A stretch of DNA of 64,000 nt from Porites lobata. Taxonomy: Eukaryota > Cnidaria > Anthozoa > Scleractinia > Poritidae. The notes beneath the pieces are model-generated. The model saw only the letters and a program-made list of their open reading frames with translations, was not told the origin of the DNA and did not search any database. This document shows positions 23,790 to 36,000 of the stretch, piece after piece. The stretch covers positions 1,344,001-1,408,000 of the forward strand of contig CALNXK010000127.1 in assembly GCA_942486035.1 (NCBI GenBank), read 5' to 3'. The translations under genes were made by a program, and so were the position numbers. Numbering within the stretch: the first letter of the stretch is position 1; each line of letters begins with the position of its first letter.

Positions 23790-25169
23790 ATAAAAGGTAC
23801 AAGAAAGAATTGTGAAAGCTGTCTGGTTATTATTTTTTACACTATATGAAACAATGAAGCTGCGGTAAAGCTAACTTTGTATGGGGTAAAAAGAAGAAGT
23901 GGTATTCAAGATTCCTTTCTATTTTACCAGTGGGCCAAAGTTGTTCACATGGAAATAATATTCTTTTCAGTGGTGGATCCCCATCAAAATGACTAAACCA
24001 TTCTGATACGTTCGCATTGTCTTTTGCTCGAGCAAGCTAGTGTTATTTGATTTTTACGTTTTAAATCACAAGCAACATTACTGTCTGATTTACGGCGTAA
24101 CTTTTTACAAAAGAAACAAAATGTAAGCCCAGACATTCCAAAAATTCAAAGTTTTCCGGGGGGAATCCCCTAGATACTCGCGCCATCGACGGCGCGAATA
24201 TTCGCACCGTTGTTCTGAAATGCAACTTCCTAGGGAAAACCTTAGCTTTAGGCCTGTATCATTGCTGAAAAGTGGTCTTGTTCATTGTAAAATTAACTGC
24301 AGACTACCTACCCACTTCAGGCCAATTCAGTAAGTAAAAGTCTTATCTGTATCCGAACGCCTTGAACGAGGCATAACACAACGGATCCTTTCTTATTCAT
24401 TGAACAAGCTAAGATGTAGATGAAGTGACCGGGTATTCTGCCGTCCAACTTTCTTCGAACATTCTATCAGGTAAAGAAGAAAGCTCGTTACCAAAAGTTC
24501 CACTGAAAATTAAAAATAAAGATCGAAGCAATGCTTACAAACTTACCAAAATAGGTACGGTCCGTATCTTGAGTCTTCAAGTGTTATCCTTAAAGAGGAC
24601 CAAGATGTGATGAACGTCTGTTAAGTTTACCAAACTGAGTAAAGGAGAGCTGAACAACCTAGTGAACGTTGCCGTGTGTCAGGGATTACTACAAACTCAC
24701 CAAACCAAACGTCCCAAAACCACAAAAGCTACAGGACAAATAATACCGATGGATTGTGGGAATGAAATCAGCTTCCACGAAAGTCACGAAAATTATACCA
24801 CAGGGAAACGAGGCAGCGTCATGTCACGCCAAAAGGTGAAAATTGATTCCTAGCTATAAATCACTGTTCACTGGAATATCATTGGAGTGACAATCAACAG
24901 GAGCCTATTACCCTATTACTACAATCAATAAATTTACAGCAGCAATACACTCAATAATTGTACTGTATTTACAGATTTTCTCATGCAAAAAATTATATCC
25001 TTTTCAAAATCTCAGCCTAGGGTTTATTCTTAAAATATTCTTAATTTTTGCAAATTTCAGCTTCGATATTCTCATAAAATATATTCTTATAAAATAAAAA
25101 GAGGGCACCATATTTAGTAATTTCATATTAGATAGTGACTTTTTTTAATTCGGTCTTAAGTATTTCCTT

Positions 25170-25930
25170 GAGATTGTTTGTACAAAAATTACCCTATAGT
25201 TCTGAAATTATACATGAAATGATATGAAATGATACATGAAATGATATAATGGTTTAGTGAGGGGAGAGGAGGTTAATCTAAAGTTCCTTCTGATTCTCTT
25301 TTTAACTTTGCAGCACATTCAATACTTTGTTTTTTCTGTTTCATGTACTTGAGTCATTTGAGGGATTTTCTCAAAGCATACCCTATCTTATCAGGGGCAC
25401 CCAACGACAATTTTCAGAAAATATCTGTTCGGAAGACGATTTGAGATCTAGAATTTTCGGAACATTTGTTGTAAAATTTCTTGCTTGCCTGCCTCTCCTA
25501 CGATTTTCGAACATCTAAAAAATGGTATAGTTGCCCATTTTTTAACGGATTTTTACCCTTAAAAGGTCACCTAGAATTTTCCGGGGCCTTTGGCTGACGA
25601 AATTTTCGAAAAGTTAAGTTTTGATCCCTATAATTTTCGCATCACTAGACTTTCAGCTAAGAAATCAGAACAGATGAAAAATTTTTAGGGGATAAAAATA
25701 TGCCTATATCTACCGTTTAAAAACTAAAATACGTTTAACAATCAGTGAACAATGCTGTGTTTAAGAGGTTTTGAACTATATTTTCGTTGGGTGCCCCTGT
25801 CTTATGTACACACCCTTATTAGCAACTCGATTACCCTCCTCTGGGTGCTCCTCTCCCATCACTAAACCATTATAATCATTTCATGTATAATTTCAGAACT
25901 ATAAGGTAACATTTGTACAAAAAATCTCAA
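25170..25930. mobile_element. Foldback element carrying a nested MITE
   Basis: Arms 25170-25270 and 25849-25930 are complementary (GTACAAAAATTACC, TCTGAAATTATACATGAAAT, AATGGTTTAGTGA and counterparts). The left arm has an extra tandem of (AC)ATGAAATGAT. The loop holds the MITE at 25392-25799. The surrounding 23790-25169 and 25931-27400 have low-complexity tracts (a run of about 17 G near 26329) and no supported gene. Confidence 0.7.
25392..25799. mobile_element. 408-bp MITE with 6-bp target duplication
   Basis: Ends CAGGGGCACCCAACGA and TCGTTGGGTGCCCCTG are exact complements, flanked by TCTTAT at 25386-25391 and 25800-25805. No coding capacity is seen. Confidence 0.85.
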
Positions 25931-27420
25931 AAACAATGTACAACTTCAATTACTTGTGCAAGTTATGAATCTGATGTACAAGACAGTTATTGTCCCTTGA
26001 GCCCAATCCACTGAGCAGTTCTTTCTACGATACCACCCTTGGCTTATTTGGCCTAGATGGGTATGTGCTGCCGATTTAGGGTGGTGACCATTTTACCCTT
26101 TAGGGTTTTGAACAGGGCGTCTGTTTGGGCTGTGAAGATTGATGAAGAGCAGTCTACGGTTATATTCTTGGTACCGACAATTTTTTTTTTGTTTTTAAGT
26201 TTAGATTTAAAAAAAAAGGTCTCTTGGCTAAAAAAGGGTATTGAAATGAACAATGTCTCCTACTACCCATACTCTCTTTCAGTGCAATCCCAGGGAGGAG
26301 ATCTCGCGGAGATCTCGCATTTCCACCCCGGGGGGGGGGGGGGGGCGGTCAACAAATTCACGGGGAGGCTTCGCTCCGAGGTCCAACCTGTTACCCTTTT
26401 TGTATACCATTTTTCACGAAAAAGGTCCCCTTTTCGTGTACCTTCTATTGATAAATATTACTCTTTTCACATACCTTGTTTAGAACTTTTCATCCCGTTT
26501 TACTGCTGTAAATGCATGGTCGTTTAAATGGGAATCAATCACAAAAATAGAACGTTTTGTCGACTTAAAATTCATCTGTTCGGCCCTTTGGGTCCTTTCA
26601 CAGACCCAAATGACAGATTTCCCGACCCTTTCGTATACTTGAACGAGTAAAATCCCTACCCTTTCATATACCTGAAGCCTTCTACTCGACTAATGGCCAC
26701 GGCACTTTAATATTACGAAGACTAGACTTTTGGGTCTTTCACTTCTTCATACGTACGCGCATTGGAGGGTTCGCCCTTCTTTTAGTCTTGTGGGTCTTTT
26801 TAACAGAAAACACAGCTTGAGAGCCTGCATTTAGCGAGGTGAAGTGACTCAGAATGTCGGGCATGCATAGTGAATGTATGGGGTTATACGGAAATCTTGC
26901 AGAAAGGGAAACGCAAGCTCCACATTACCGCGGAAAAAACAATTGGTTACAGCAAAGAAAGAAACGACCAACAGGACAAAAAGCGAATTCATTTCACATT
27001 GTCGAATTGCTGGGAAGACAAACTTGATCTCAGCCCGTTTTGCGCGTGCTCGCTACATGATTGACAGATTTCTTAACTGGGGCGATCATGGAAAGCCGGA
27101 AAGCGGCAAGATCAAAGGCCATTGCCAGCCCCCGCAGAGTTCAGTGGTCGGATTCTGGCTCTTAGGGCAAGACATTTGTCTAACGTAGGGACCGCGGAAA
27201 GGGTGGGGCTGGGGTAGTATGCCCCGGGGGCGAGGGTAGTATGTTTCAGGTGATCAGCTTGTGGGAACGGCGAGTCATTCTCCTCTCTCGATAATAATAA
27301 CGCAAAAAAAGAATTTGTTAAGAATCAAGATATTCTCTTGTAAATTAATTTACTTTTGGATTAATGTTTCTCACTTTGTTAACATCCGGGTCCGAGAAAA
27401 ACTGTGTTGTTATTGAATAC

Positions 27421-27857
27421 CTGGTCGAACCTCCATGTGCGACCACCTCTTGTAAGCGACAACCTCCTAAAAGCGACCGCCAATCCAAAACACCAAAATT
27501 TTCCAAGTCAAAGCCTTACAGTAGGAGCCTCTCGTAAACAACCACCTCCTGTAAGCGACCACGACCACTTTAATTTTTGGGCCTGACGGCAATGATTTTC
27601 CATTTTTTTAACCTCTGGTAGGCGACCACTTGACGCATTCTCTAATCTCTATGTGCACTATATATTATGCGACTTGGAATATACGAAGAACTTTAGTAAC
27701 AACATGAAACTACACAGGAAGTAACTCAGACATTGCATGCAATAAATTATCCTTCCATGAACTAGATGTGCCTGGACCTCTTCTCGGAAGAGGCCCCCTT
27801 TGTTTCGATTCCTGTAAACGACCACCTCCCGTGGAAGCTTACCGGAGGTTCGACTTT
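27421..27857. mobile_element. Non-autonomous DNA element related to the GTCGAACC family
   Basis: Begins GGTCGAACCTCC and ends GGAGGTTCGAC. The interior repeats CGACCACCTC(C/T)(T/C)GTAAGCGACC, the pattern of pogo/Tigger-like non-autonomous elements. The target site is unclear. Confidence 0.5.
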
Positions 27858-28140
27858 TGAGCTGTTCTTGCTTTCGTCTATTAACGCGTCAAATTACCAT
27901 CAATGCTAAGTGCAGCTATGATTTATAAGAATAAAGAACAGTAACCTGGTAACATGAATGGGGAACGTTACAAAGTCTGATGAAAAGCGTCATTGTCAGA
28001 GTTATTATTATGCATCGAAGTCTGCTTAACGTACGTTAACTTTAACAAGCTAATAAGATAAACAAAGAAGAAATATAATTCAGATTCCCTTGAATAACTT
28101 TGTGATAAAGGTCAAACTCCGCCCCTCCTTGAGAGCTTTA

Positions 28141-29080
28141 GAATCAATCAATCAATCAATCAATCGATCAATTAACCAGTCAATCATATTTACTTAAACA
28201 CGAGACAGTGAACCAAAAAGAAGGTTCGTTACAAAAATGCAAGTGTATCTACATAATCTAAAAATGAATAAAATTAACTATCTACGCTATTCAGTTGTCA
28301 ACTAGGAAAATTAACAAGAGGAGAGATTGCAGCGACATTCGTCTAGGTCTAGGTAACCGGTTAAGTTCTTTGAGCTTGGTAGCCCTACCCCCAAAAAACT
28401 TAAGATCGGAGGCCTCCATCACATGAGGAGGTAGATTGTTCCAGAGTCGACATGCAATATAAGAGAAAGATTTGTACCGTGTGCTTAAAAGTAGTATTAC
28501 TCTGGGGCCGGCTGATTAAGTCTGCTACTATTACCACGAAGATTGTACTCACAGTTTTTTAATATCATAATAATATATACTTAGGATAGCCTCTGAACAT
28601 AAGTGTGAGAGCTTGGACCAGACGCCTATACTTGATAATGTCTAAGTTATACTGTGACAAAATCTCCCCGTAGCTGATAAACATGGGCAATTTAAAAAGA
28701 GCTCTAAGTACATATGATAACTGTCATTTTCTAACTTTTTTTGTTAAGGTCTAATTCATTCCAATTAACAGATGGCTGCAATAGTCGAAATGGGGAACTA
28801 TATACGTCTCACAAAAAAAGCGCGGTGTCGCTATCAATAAAACTCTTAATTCTGGGAAGGGCGACTACCTTCGCAGGAATTTTACTAAGAACAGTAATTA
28901 AACATGTGGAGAGAAAGTAATCTTATTACCCATCTCAACTCCCAGCAACTTAAGTTCATCGATAATCTGTATATTACTTCAGTTCATGGTGAGTTCATTG
29001 TTACAGGTAGATCAGGATTTACCCTTACGAATCATAGCCTGGGTCTTAGTGGCATTGAAAAATGCGCCATCTTATTAGTT
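28141..29080 (-). mobile_element. LINE 3' fragment, CR1/L2-like
   Basis: On the minus strand the decayed frame ends with a segment like CRLWNNLPPHVMEASDLK, the usual reverse transcriptase C-terminus of these LINEs, and earlier shows NATKTQAMI. The 3' end is an AATC tetranucleotide tract (28141-28170). It sits directly beyond the stop of gene B, in the same orientation. Confidence 0.6.
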
Positions 29081-29132
29081 AGGCTAAACAGAGTTTATTT
29101 TTATATTGTACCTGCTGATTATTTCTTCGAAG

Positions 29133-30019
29133 TCAAGAAGGCCAGAAGGCCAGAACCATATCTCTCACTCCAGCTACTGCAGCTTCCTTAACCCCCTCTG
29201 TCCTCTTTACAGTGCATCTTAAATTTCCTTTTTCGTCAGAAATGATAAAGAGTTTGCCGTTAAACGCCTTCCTTCTCAGGTCTTCAAGTAAGTACACAGG
29301 TACTTGCCAATCAGGGGGATATCGAACCTCAATGTGATCCTCATGAAAAGATACCATACCATTGATAACACGAGTTTTTAACAAAAGTAAGTCATTGTCG
29401 GCCATCTCTATTCCTTGGTCACCGACATAAACTATCTGCGATTTATGGCTTGCGATTGACATGATTTTAAGTTTTCTCTCATCGATGTGTTTGTATGTTT
29501 TTAGAAGAACTTGAGCAGTGTCATCAGCGATTTCACAGAATTCTTCGCTAAGAAATTCAAGATCTGCCGAGTTGAATGATATGTTACCATAGCGTAGTTT
29601 ACTTTTAAGCACCAATTTTCCAATCATACGGTTTTGTTTGGTGTTGTAGGTTGGAGTTGCAGCCACAGGAAAGGATACTCGTTGTTGCTGCAGATTCTCA
29701 TTTTCCCAGCCATATCCCGGTTTTCTTTCTGTTGGCTGTTCCACTTGACGTCGTCGATCAAATGAGTGTAAAGGGACACTGCTCTGTCCTTGAACAGCCC
29801 CTTGGGGGCTGCTTGGTGTCACTACACACGACATGGTGAATGCGGGATTCAGAAGCTGCGCCAAGACATCAGGGTCTACCGTCAGTCTCCCATTCTTCAA
29901 CCAAGCTATGAATCCTTTGTCTTTTCCTTTGAACGTACGGTATATTGTTTGATGGATTATGTCTTCGTCCTTCTTAGGCAAAGATAGGCTACCGCAGACC
30001 AAAAAAATCACCTTTAAAG
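29133..30019 (-). CDS. Gene B exon 5: e5 domain half plus two C-terminal repeats
   Basis: A TTCTTTTCTTATTAG acceptor precedes 30019. It opens with KVIFLVCGSLSLPKKDED, then KGFIAWLKNGRLTVDPDV. After a linker of about 70 residues come two repeats: LVLKSKLRYGNISF...FLSEEF...VGDQGIE and LLLKTRVINGMVSF...VRYPPDWQVP...LFIISDEKGNLRC. It ends in a stop at 29133. Confidence 0.75.
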
Positions 30020-33000
30020 CTAATAAGAAAAGAAGTCAAACATGAGTAGTATAGGAGGGATGTAATACTCCGGATTTTTGCGCAGGAATCTCATTAACTT
30101 GCGCAGAAATACATTAACGCCGATGACGTCATAACCTTTTGTCTTTATCTCTTGAATAAAACCGGTTAAACCAACTAAAAATAGCACATGACCTTATCTT
30201 AATGAGATCCCTGCGCATTCTGTTCAAGAGATAAAGACAAACGTTATGAAATCCGGAGTAAGGCATCCCTCCTATACTGCTAACATGACACAAGTAAGAG
30301 GCTATTCTATGATAAGTTAACATAAATAAAATGAGAAATCAGAAGACCCGTTGTGAAACCTTCGTGTTAACCGTGCGTGGGCTCCAATGCTAACCACTAA
30401 ATGTAGTTTGTTCTATGGCGACGGCTATTTTTAAGTCACATCGATAATGAACTTTCCTCAAAGTTTAGAGTCACACAGGGATCAATACTAGGCTCAGTAC
30501 CCTTTTATTGATAATACATATGAATGATCTTCCTTTTCACTTAAAGGAAGCACAATTCTGTGAAAATACGATGGTTAGAAAGTCGGAACCTGTGACATTA
30601 AGACTAAATCTCTTTTGAATGTTGAAACTAAAATGGTTCTAAATCAAGAACAAAATACGGCTATGATTATGGCGTCTTTTTACTTAAAAGTAAAATATCA
30701 AAGTTTCAGGTCATCTTAGTAAAACTATCACTGGGCCTCAACTTGAAAGACAATCGGAGAAATTATATGGTGTTATCGATTACATCGCTAAAGTTATCCC
30801 AACGAGTGGGTATCCTAAGACGTATTAGGGAAAATTAAACGTGACATACGAGACCCGCTTATAGCCTTCTACAAATTTGCTTCATTCTGTCACGAATGGA
30901 TTACTGCTGCATTGCATGACGCAGAACCACAAAAAAAGAAAATTTCGTAGGTTTTAACGTGTACAGAAAAAGGCTGCTAAAGCTCCCTCGTGCCGCTACT
31001 TGGATGGGTCAGATTCAATCTTAAAAATAATTGAATCAAATGAGCACGTTCTAAAATTACCTTCAAAACTTTGAACGTGCCTACTGTTACTGGAGCCTCC
31101 TGGACAAAGTAGACCAATCAGATTACAAGAAAATAAAAATATATTTCGAAAAAGTAGTTTTTAGCCAATTCGTCAGCTCGTAAGACCAAAGTGAGTTACT
31201 GGAAGCACAAAATTCAAATATTGAAAATAATCGTGTCCATGAAAGAAAAATTCCCAGAAAAATTATCTTCAGTGATGTTGTTCGCGTTAAAAACTTTTTT
31301 GATAACGTTTGGGAGACACACTTATTTGTCACAAAGCTGCTATTTGTCATGAACAAGCAATTTCTTCGTTAACATTACCGCGCTTTCCAAAAACATACAA
31401 CTTCAAGTTAAAAATTTAACCAACGTTTACGTTCTTCACTTCTGTCATGATCAATCACTCTAACGGACCACTCGGAAAACATGGGCTCTCCTTCAGAACA
31501 AGTACAAAAGGGGGTCACATTTTAAAAGGTTGTAATTGGTAGATTTTGTAGTAATTAAGTTGACGACCATCTTTCTTGAAATTTTATTGTTATTTGAGTT
31601 TAATCCCATGGGTCAGCCCTGTCTAGGTGGCCCCGGCCGGTTACAGCACGCAATTGTAAACAGCCACACTCCAAGTTATATATAACTGACTTGCCAGTTT
31701 ATCTTTCAAGACAGTATACGTAAATAACATCAACACGTGTACATCCACAATGAATCTGAAACTTCCTAAGGCTAACATTAATTGGCGAAAACTTACAATT
31801 GCTTTTCGGCGGGGCTGCAAATGAATGGAACCTGCTACCGAACCTACTACCAAACAATGCTTTCGTCGTGTGAAAAAAGAAAATTTAAAGACGGCCTTCT
31901 CCAAACTTAAATACATCTGTCTTATATAGTGAATTATACACCGATCGTATCTTGTTATGTTATGGCTTAAAGTGGGGAACAGGCAAGGTAGAATAAAACT
32001 TCCATATCAATGACCAAACCGAAGGTACAGCACCTGACTGGAAGTTATAATCGCCGAGCTTACTGTTGACATGTTAATATATATCGTAGAGAGGGCACTT
32101 CTGTTGTTCTCTCATTAATGACTCCTTCCTTCCTTCCTTCCTTCCTTCTTTCCTCCCCACCTCAACGCTAGAACACTGCAGCCACTAGACGCACCACGTG
32201 TAGGCCGTGTAGGAATTGATCGCACATGCACACAAAAGCCATATGGAAATTAATTAAGTAAATGTGGCGAGAGAAGAAAAGTTTATTTTTTTTAAATTAC
32301 AAAATGAGCACTTATCTTACCAACTCTCTCCACTGCCGTCTTGAAAAGGTTTTCATATTCAACTTTCCGTGGAGGTAGATTCTCATAAGCGTCTTTTATT
32401 GTTTCCCCATCGACTACCAACACACAGAACTGGAGCGAGTGTCTCTCTAGGTACTGCTTAATTTGGTCAGGAGTTTTAAGGCTTATAACTGAAGGCTGTG
32501 AATGAAGATTCAGTTTAGGACAAATGCTTTCGAGAACCTGTTTTACTGCGTTTATGGCTTCCTCGGAAACGTTACAACTGAGAACTGCCAAGCCTGAAGG
32601 AGGAAGGAAAAACAGGGACACCTTTAATGTGCTAAAGAAGACAAAAGTACCATTTAAGTCTATTACGTACACAATATGGTAAAGCGGAGGGAGGGGGAGA
32701 AATAGGGAGAGAAAAAAAGGAGAGGAAAGGCAACTAAGGACAACCGAAAAAAAACTTTAGGCGATAAAATAATATCGTCTTACGCTCGATGTAAGGAAAT
32801 CCAAGTCGTTGCACTCTGGATTCCACGCCTCAGTTGAACTTGGATTTCGTATTCCTTGTCATGAGCTATATTCCGGATTTCAAAGCCCAGAATTTCGGAA
32901 TCCACCAGCGAAGATTTCCCTGCAGATTCCGGATTGCACACGCAAAAATTTGTCCGATCCAGGAATCTATGGGACGACGTTTTGCAAGTATTTGTTTGTT

Positions 33001-36000
33001 CATCACTGCGCCATTCAAAAGGACGTTCGAAAAGGAACACTTCAACAACTTCTTCCAGGTAGACTGTTCCCTAACCTCTGTTTTTCCCCATTTTTAACAC
33101 TCCAACCACTCACTTGTGTATAACGCGCTCGCTTCACATTGTTCGGTTTCGCTCTTCAATACCAGGCCGAGAACAAGGCTAAAATTCTTAACTAGAAGTT
33201 CTACATTTCTTTCATGAGAAGATGTTTTGTCAAAACTATATGCTCAACTTGATGGCAGTATACATAACACTTAGGATATAAATTCAATAAGTGATTGGTA
33301 GCCAAAACTCGCAATTCATAAGGGTAAAGGATCGCTCTCTCCAGTCATTCTTTTTCTAAATGAAGGTGGAACAAACATTAGACGTTTATTGGCTAAATTA
33401 CTTTCAACTTAACAGTTGAAGAAATGCTGATTGTAACATTTGCTAACCTCCATTAGTTTCCAGTGGCTGTTTTGTGAACAACGTTGTTTCCTTGGGTCTA
33501 GCCCCTTGGCTTTGGATGCCAGATCTACCAATGCTTCTACTACTGAATTCTGGACCTTTCTCCCAAGAAGGAATCTGTGTCCCTCCCATAGAGGAAAGCC
33601 TTTCGCCTGATGAGTTCAAAGGGTTTGGAACCATTGTTGATCCTAAAGCCCTTTGAGGCACAGCCCCATGGCTTCCGATACCTGCTCCGCTAATTCTTCC
33701 AGTTTTGTAACTTTGATCCCTTTGTCCATAAGAAGGAATTTCCAGTCCTACGCTAAAACCGAGACCTGCCAAGCCTGTGGGTAAAAAAAAAAAGCAGTTG
33801 CATCTCTAATTATTCTAATGCACTGCCAAGACTATACAGGTGAACAAGGTACGAATTACCTCTATCGGATTATAATGGTTGAAAGAAAAAAGAGAGAAAA
33901 ACTAACGAACGACTGAAGACAAACTGCAAAAAAAAGCACTGAAGTCGATAAAAGGATCGTCTTGCAAGTAGCTGTTGTATGTGGTCAACCCTGTATCCCT
34001 AGAAAAGATCGACCTCACTCGTGAAGAAATAGACCACTGTTCCTAAACCTTTGTTTTCTCCTACTTTTATTTTTTACTGGTCGGGGAAAATTAAAGGAAT
34101 AAAAGCACGCTTTCCTTGAGTAATTTTCCCAGTATCTGAGAGGCATTTGTTTTCTTCCTCTTCTGTTGGAATGGATTCAGCCCTGGTTTTTCGTCTGGCC
34201 TTCGAGGTTGGGTCTGCTTTTTTTGGCAGCTGATATTTAAACTTTTCACCATTCTTGTCTGGATTTAAAAAATGCATCAGAGCTTCCACGTGGATTTGCC
34301 TGTGTTTTTCGCCCCAGGAAAAGACGAAGCTTTTTCTTCCATCCAAATATTCTTCGTTGAACTGTACACAGACAATTCTTCGGGCCCAGGGCGAGATAAC
34401 TGATCGTTCTTCCTCCTCTTCATTTTTGTAGTTGTCATCTGCACCAATGACAATAATAACATTGCCTTCTACCAAAAGAATATATACGTTAGAGAAACTT
34501 GACCTTGTTTTTGGGAAGACTGGTCACCGTTAGATCCAAGTAGCATGTAACAGTAGCCGAATTTTAAAAATGAACGTTGAATACTGTTATCATGACATCA
34601 TGGCTGCCACCATGAACGTGTACTGAGATCAAATACGAATTCATGACAGCAGGAAGTATCTATTGATTAAAAGTTGAAATAACTGGACTCAGATTACTAG
34701 AGTAGTAAAAATAGCCGAATTAGAGTGATTTTACTTAAGACATGAATAAACAATATTTCTCAAACTCATAAATAATTAGTAATTAAAATACAAAGGAAAT
34801 TTTAAAGTGTTTAATAAGTGTTTGGAAATCAGATGAAAAACTGCTCGGTTTTGCATCCTTAATTTCTCCGTCTCAAATCATTTTTTTTTTTTGAGAAGTA
34901 ATATCGAGCATTTGACACAGATGAAACTCATCGAAGTCCGCCAAAAATTCGTCCGCTGCGCGTCGTGTTTTCAACTCTCTTCTCAGTGTTTCATCTGGTG
35001 ATGAAACACAGTGACTGTGTTTCATGCATGATATATTACTTAACAATTAGCTCCAAATTCATATAGAGTGTAATACTGCATATTATTATTCATTCAAAAT
35101 ACTTCTCCGCTTCTGATTGGCTAAAACCACACGCATAATTCATCATAACCAGCTACTGTTGACCAAATTTGGAGGAATTTTGCCATATTGAACCGATGAC
35201 GTCAGATTATTGAACCATTAATCGAGAAAACCTGGGGACAAGATTGAGTTGTTTTGGTAAAACTGATAATAACAGCATTTATTTAAACACGATTAAAAAT
35301 TCAGCAAAGCTGATGTGGTCGTATACAAACAACAAAATTAAACTTCCTAACTAAGCACGATAAGACTAATATAAGAATTCTACGTATTTACAATAGCAAC
35401 AATAAAAATTCTACAAAGTACATCATCATAATATATGTGGCTTAAAAATACACTTGAGTGACTTTTTAAAAGCGTCAAAAAGACAGTTCATAGGACAAGG
35501 TAAAAGATGATAATAATCCTAATGCGCCAAAATTAATAATCGTTTCTCATACAGAAACTCTAAGGTATTCCATTTTGCTGTGGCAAGAACCTCCTGGCCT
35601 GACGTCACCAATCTAAATTAAATTTTATTTTGCCGCTCTAACAGTATAGATTCTAGGTTCGAGAAAAGTACTTCACCACAAGAGTCCCAACCTAACATTC
35701 CATACGTAACAGAGGGCAAAATAACCCAAAAATAGAAATCAGTTCTCGCCTATCTAGGCAGGAAGTACAGTGATTTATAATAAGTAAGTTCAACTTCTGC
35801 GTAAACGACTTCGCTAGTTCCGATACGTGAAGATCCCATTTAAGAGCATTGTCTATCTACACATCTAAGCATCTTGTAGAAACAATCTCGATAACGATAG
35901 CTGGCTTCACGATAATTTTCTAATACCTAATCTTGAAAAAACGAAGATTATGCTTGTCGGTACCCATCAGAGGACCGCGGAGGCTGACGATCTAGTTATA

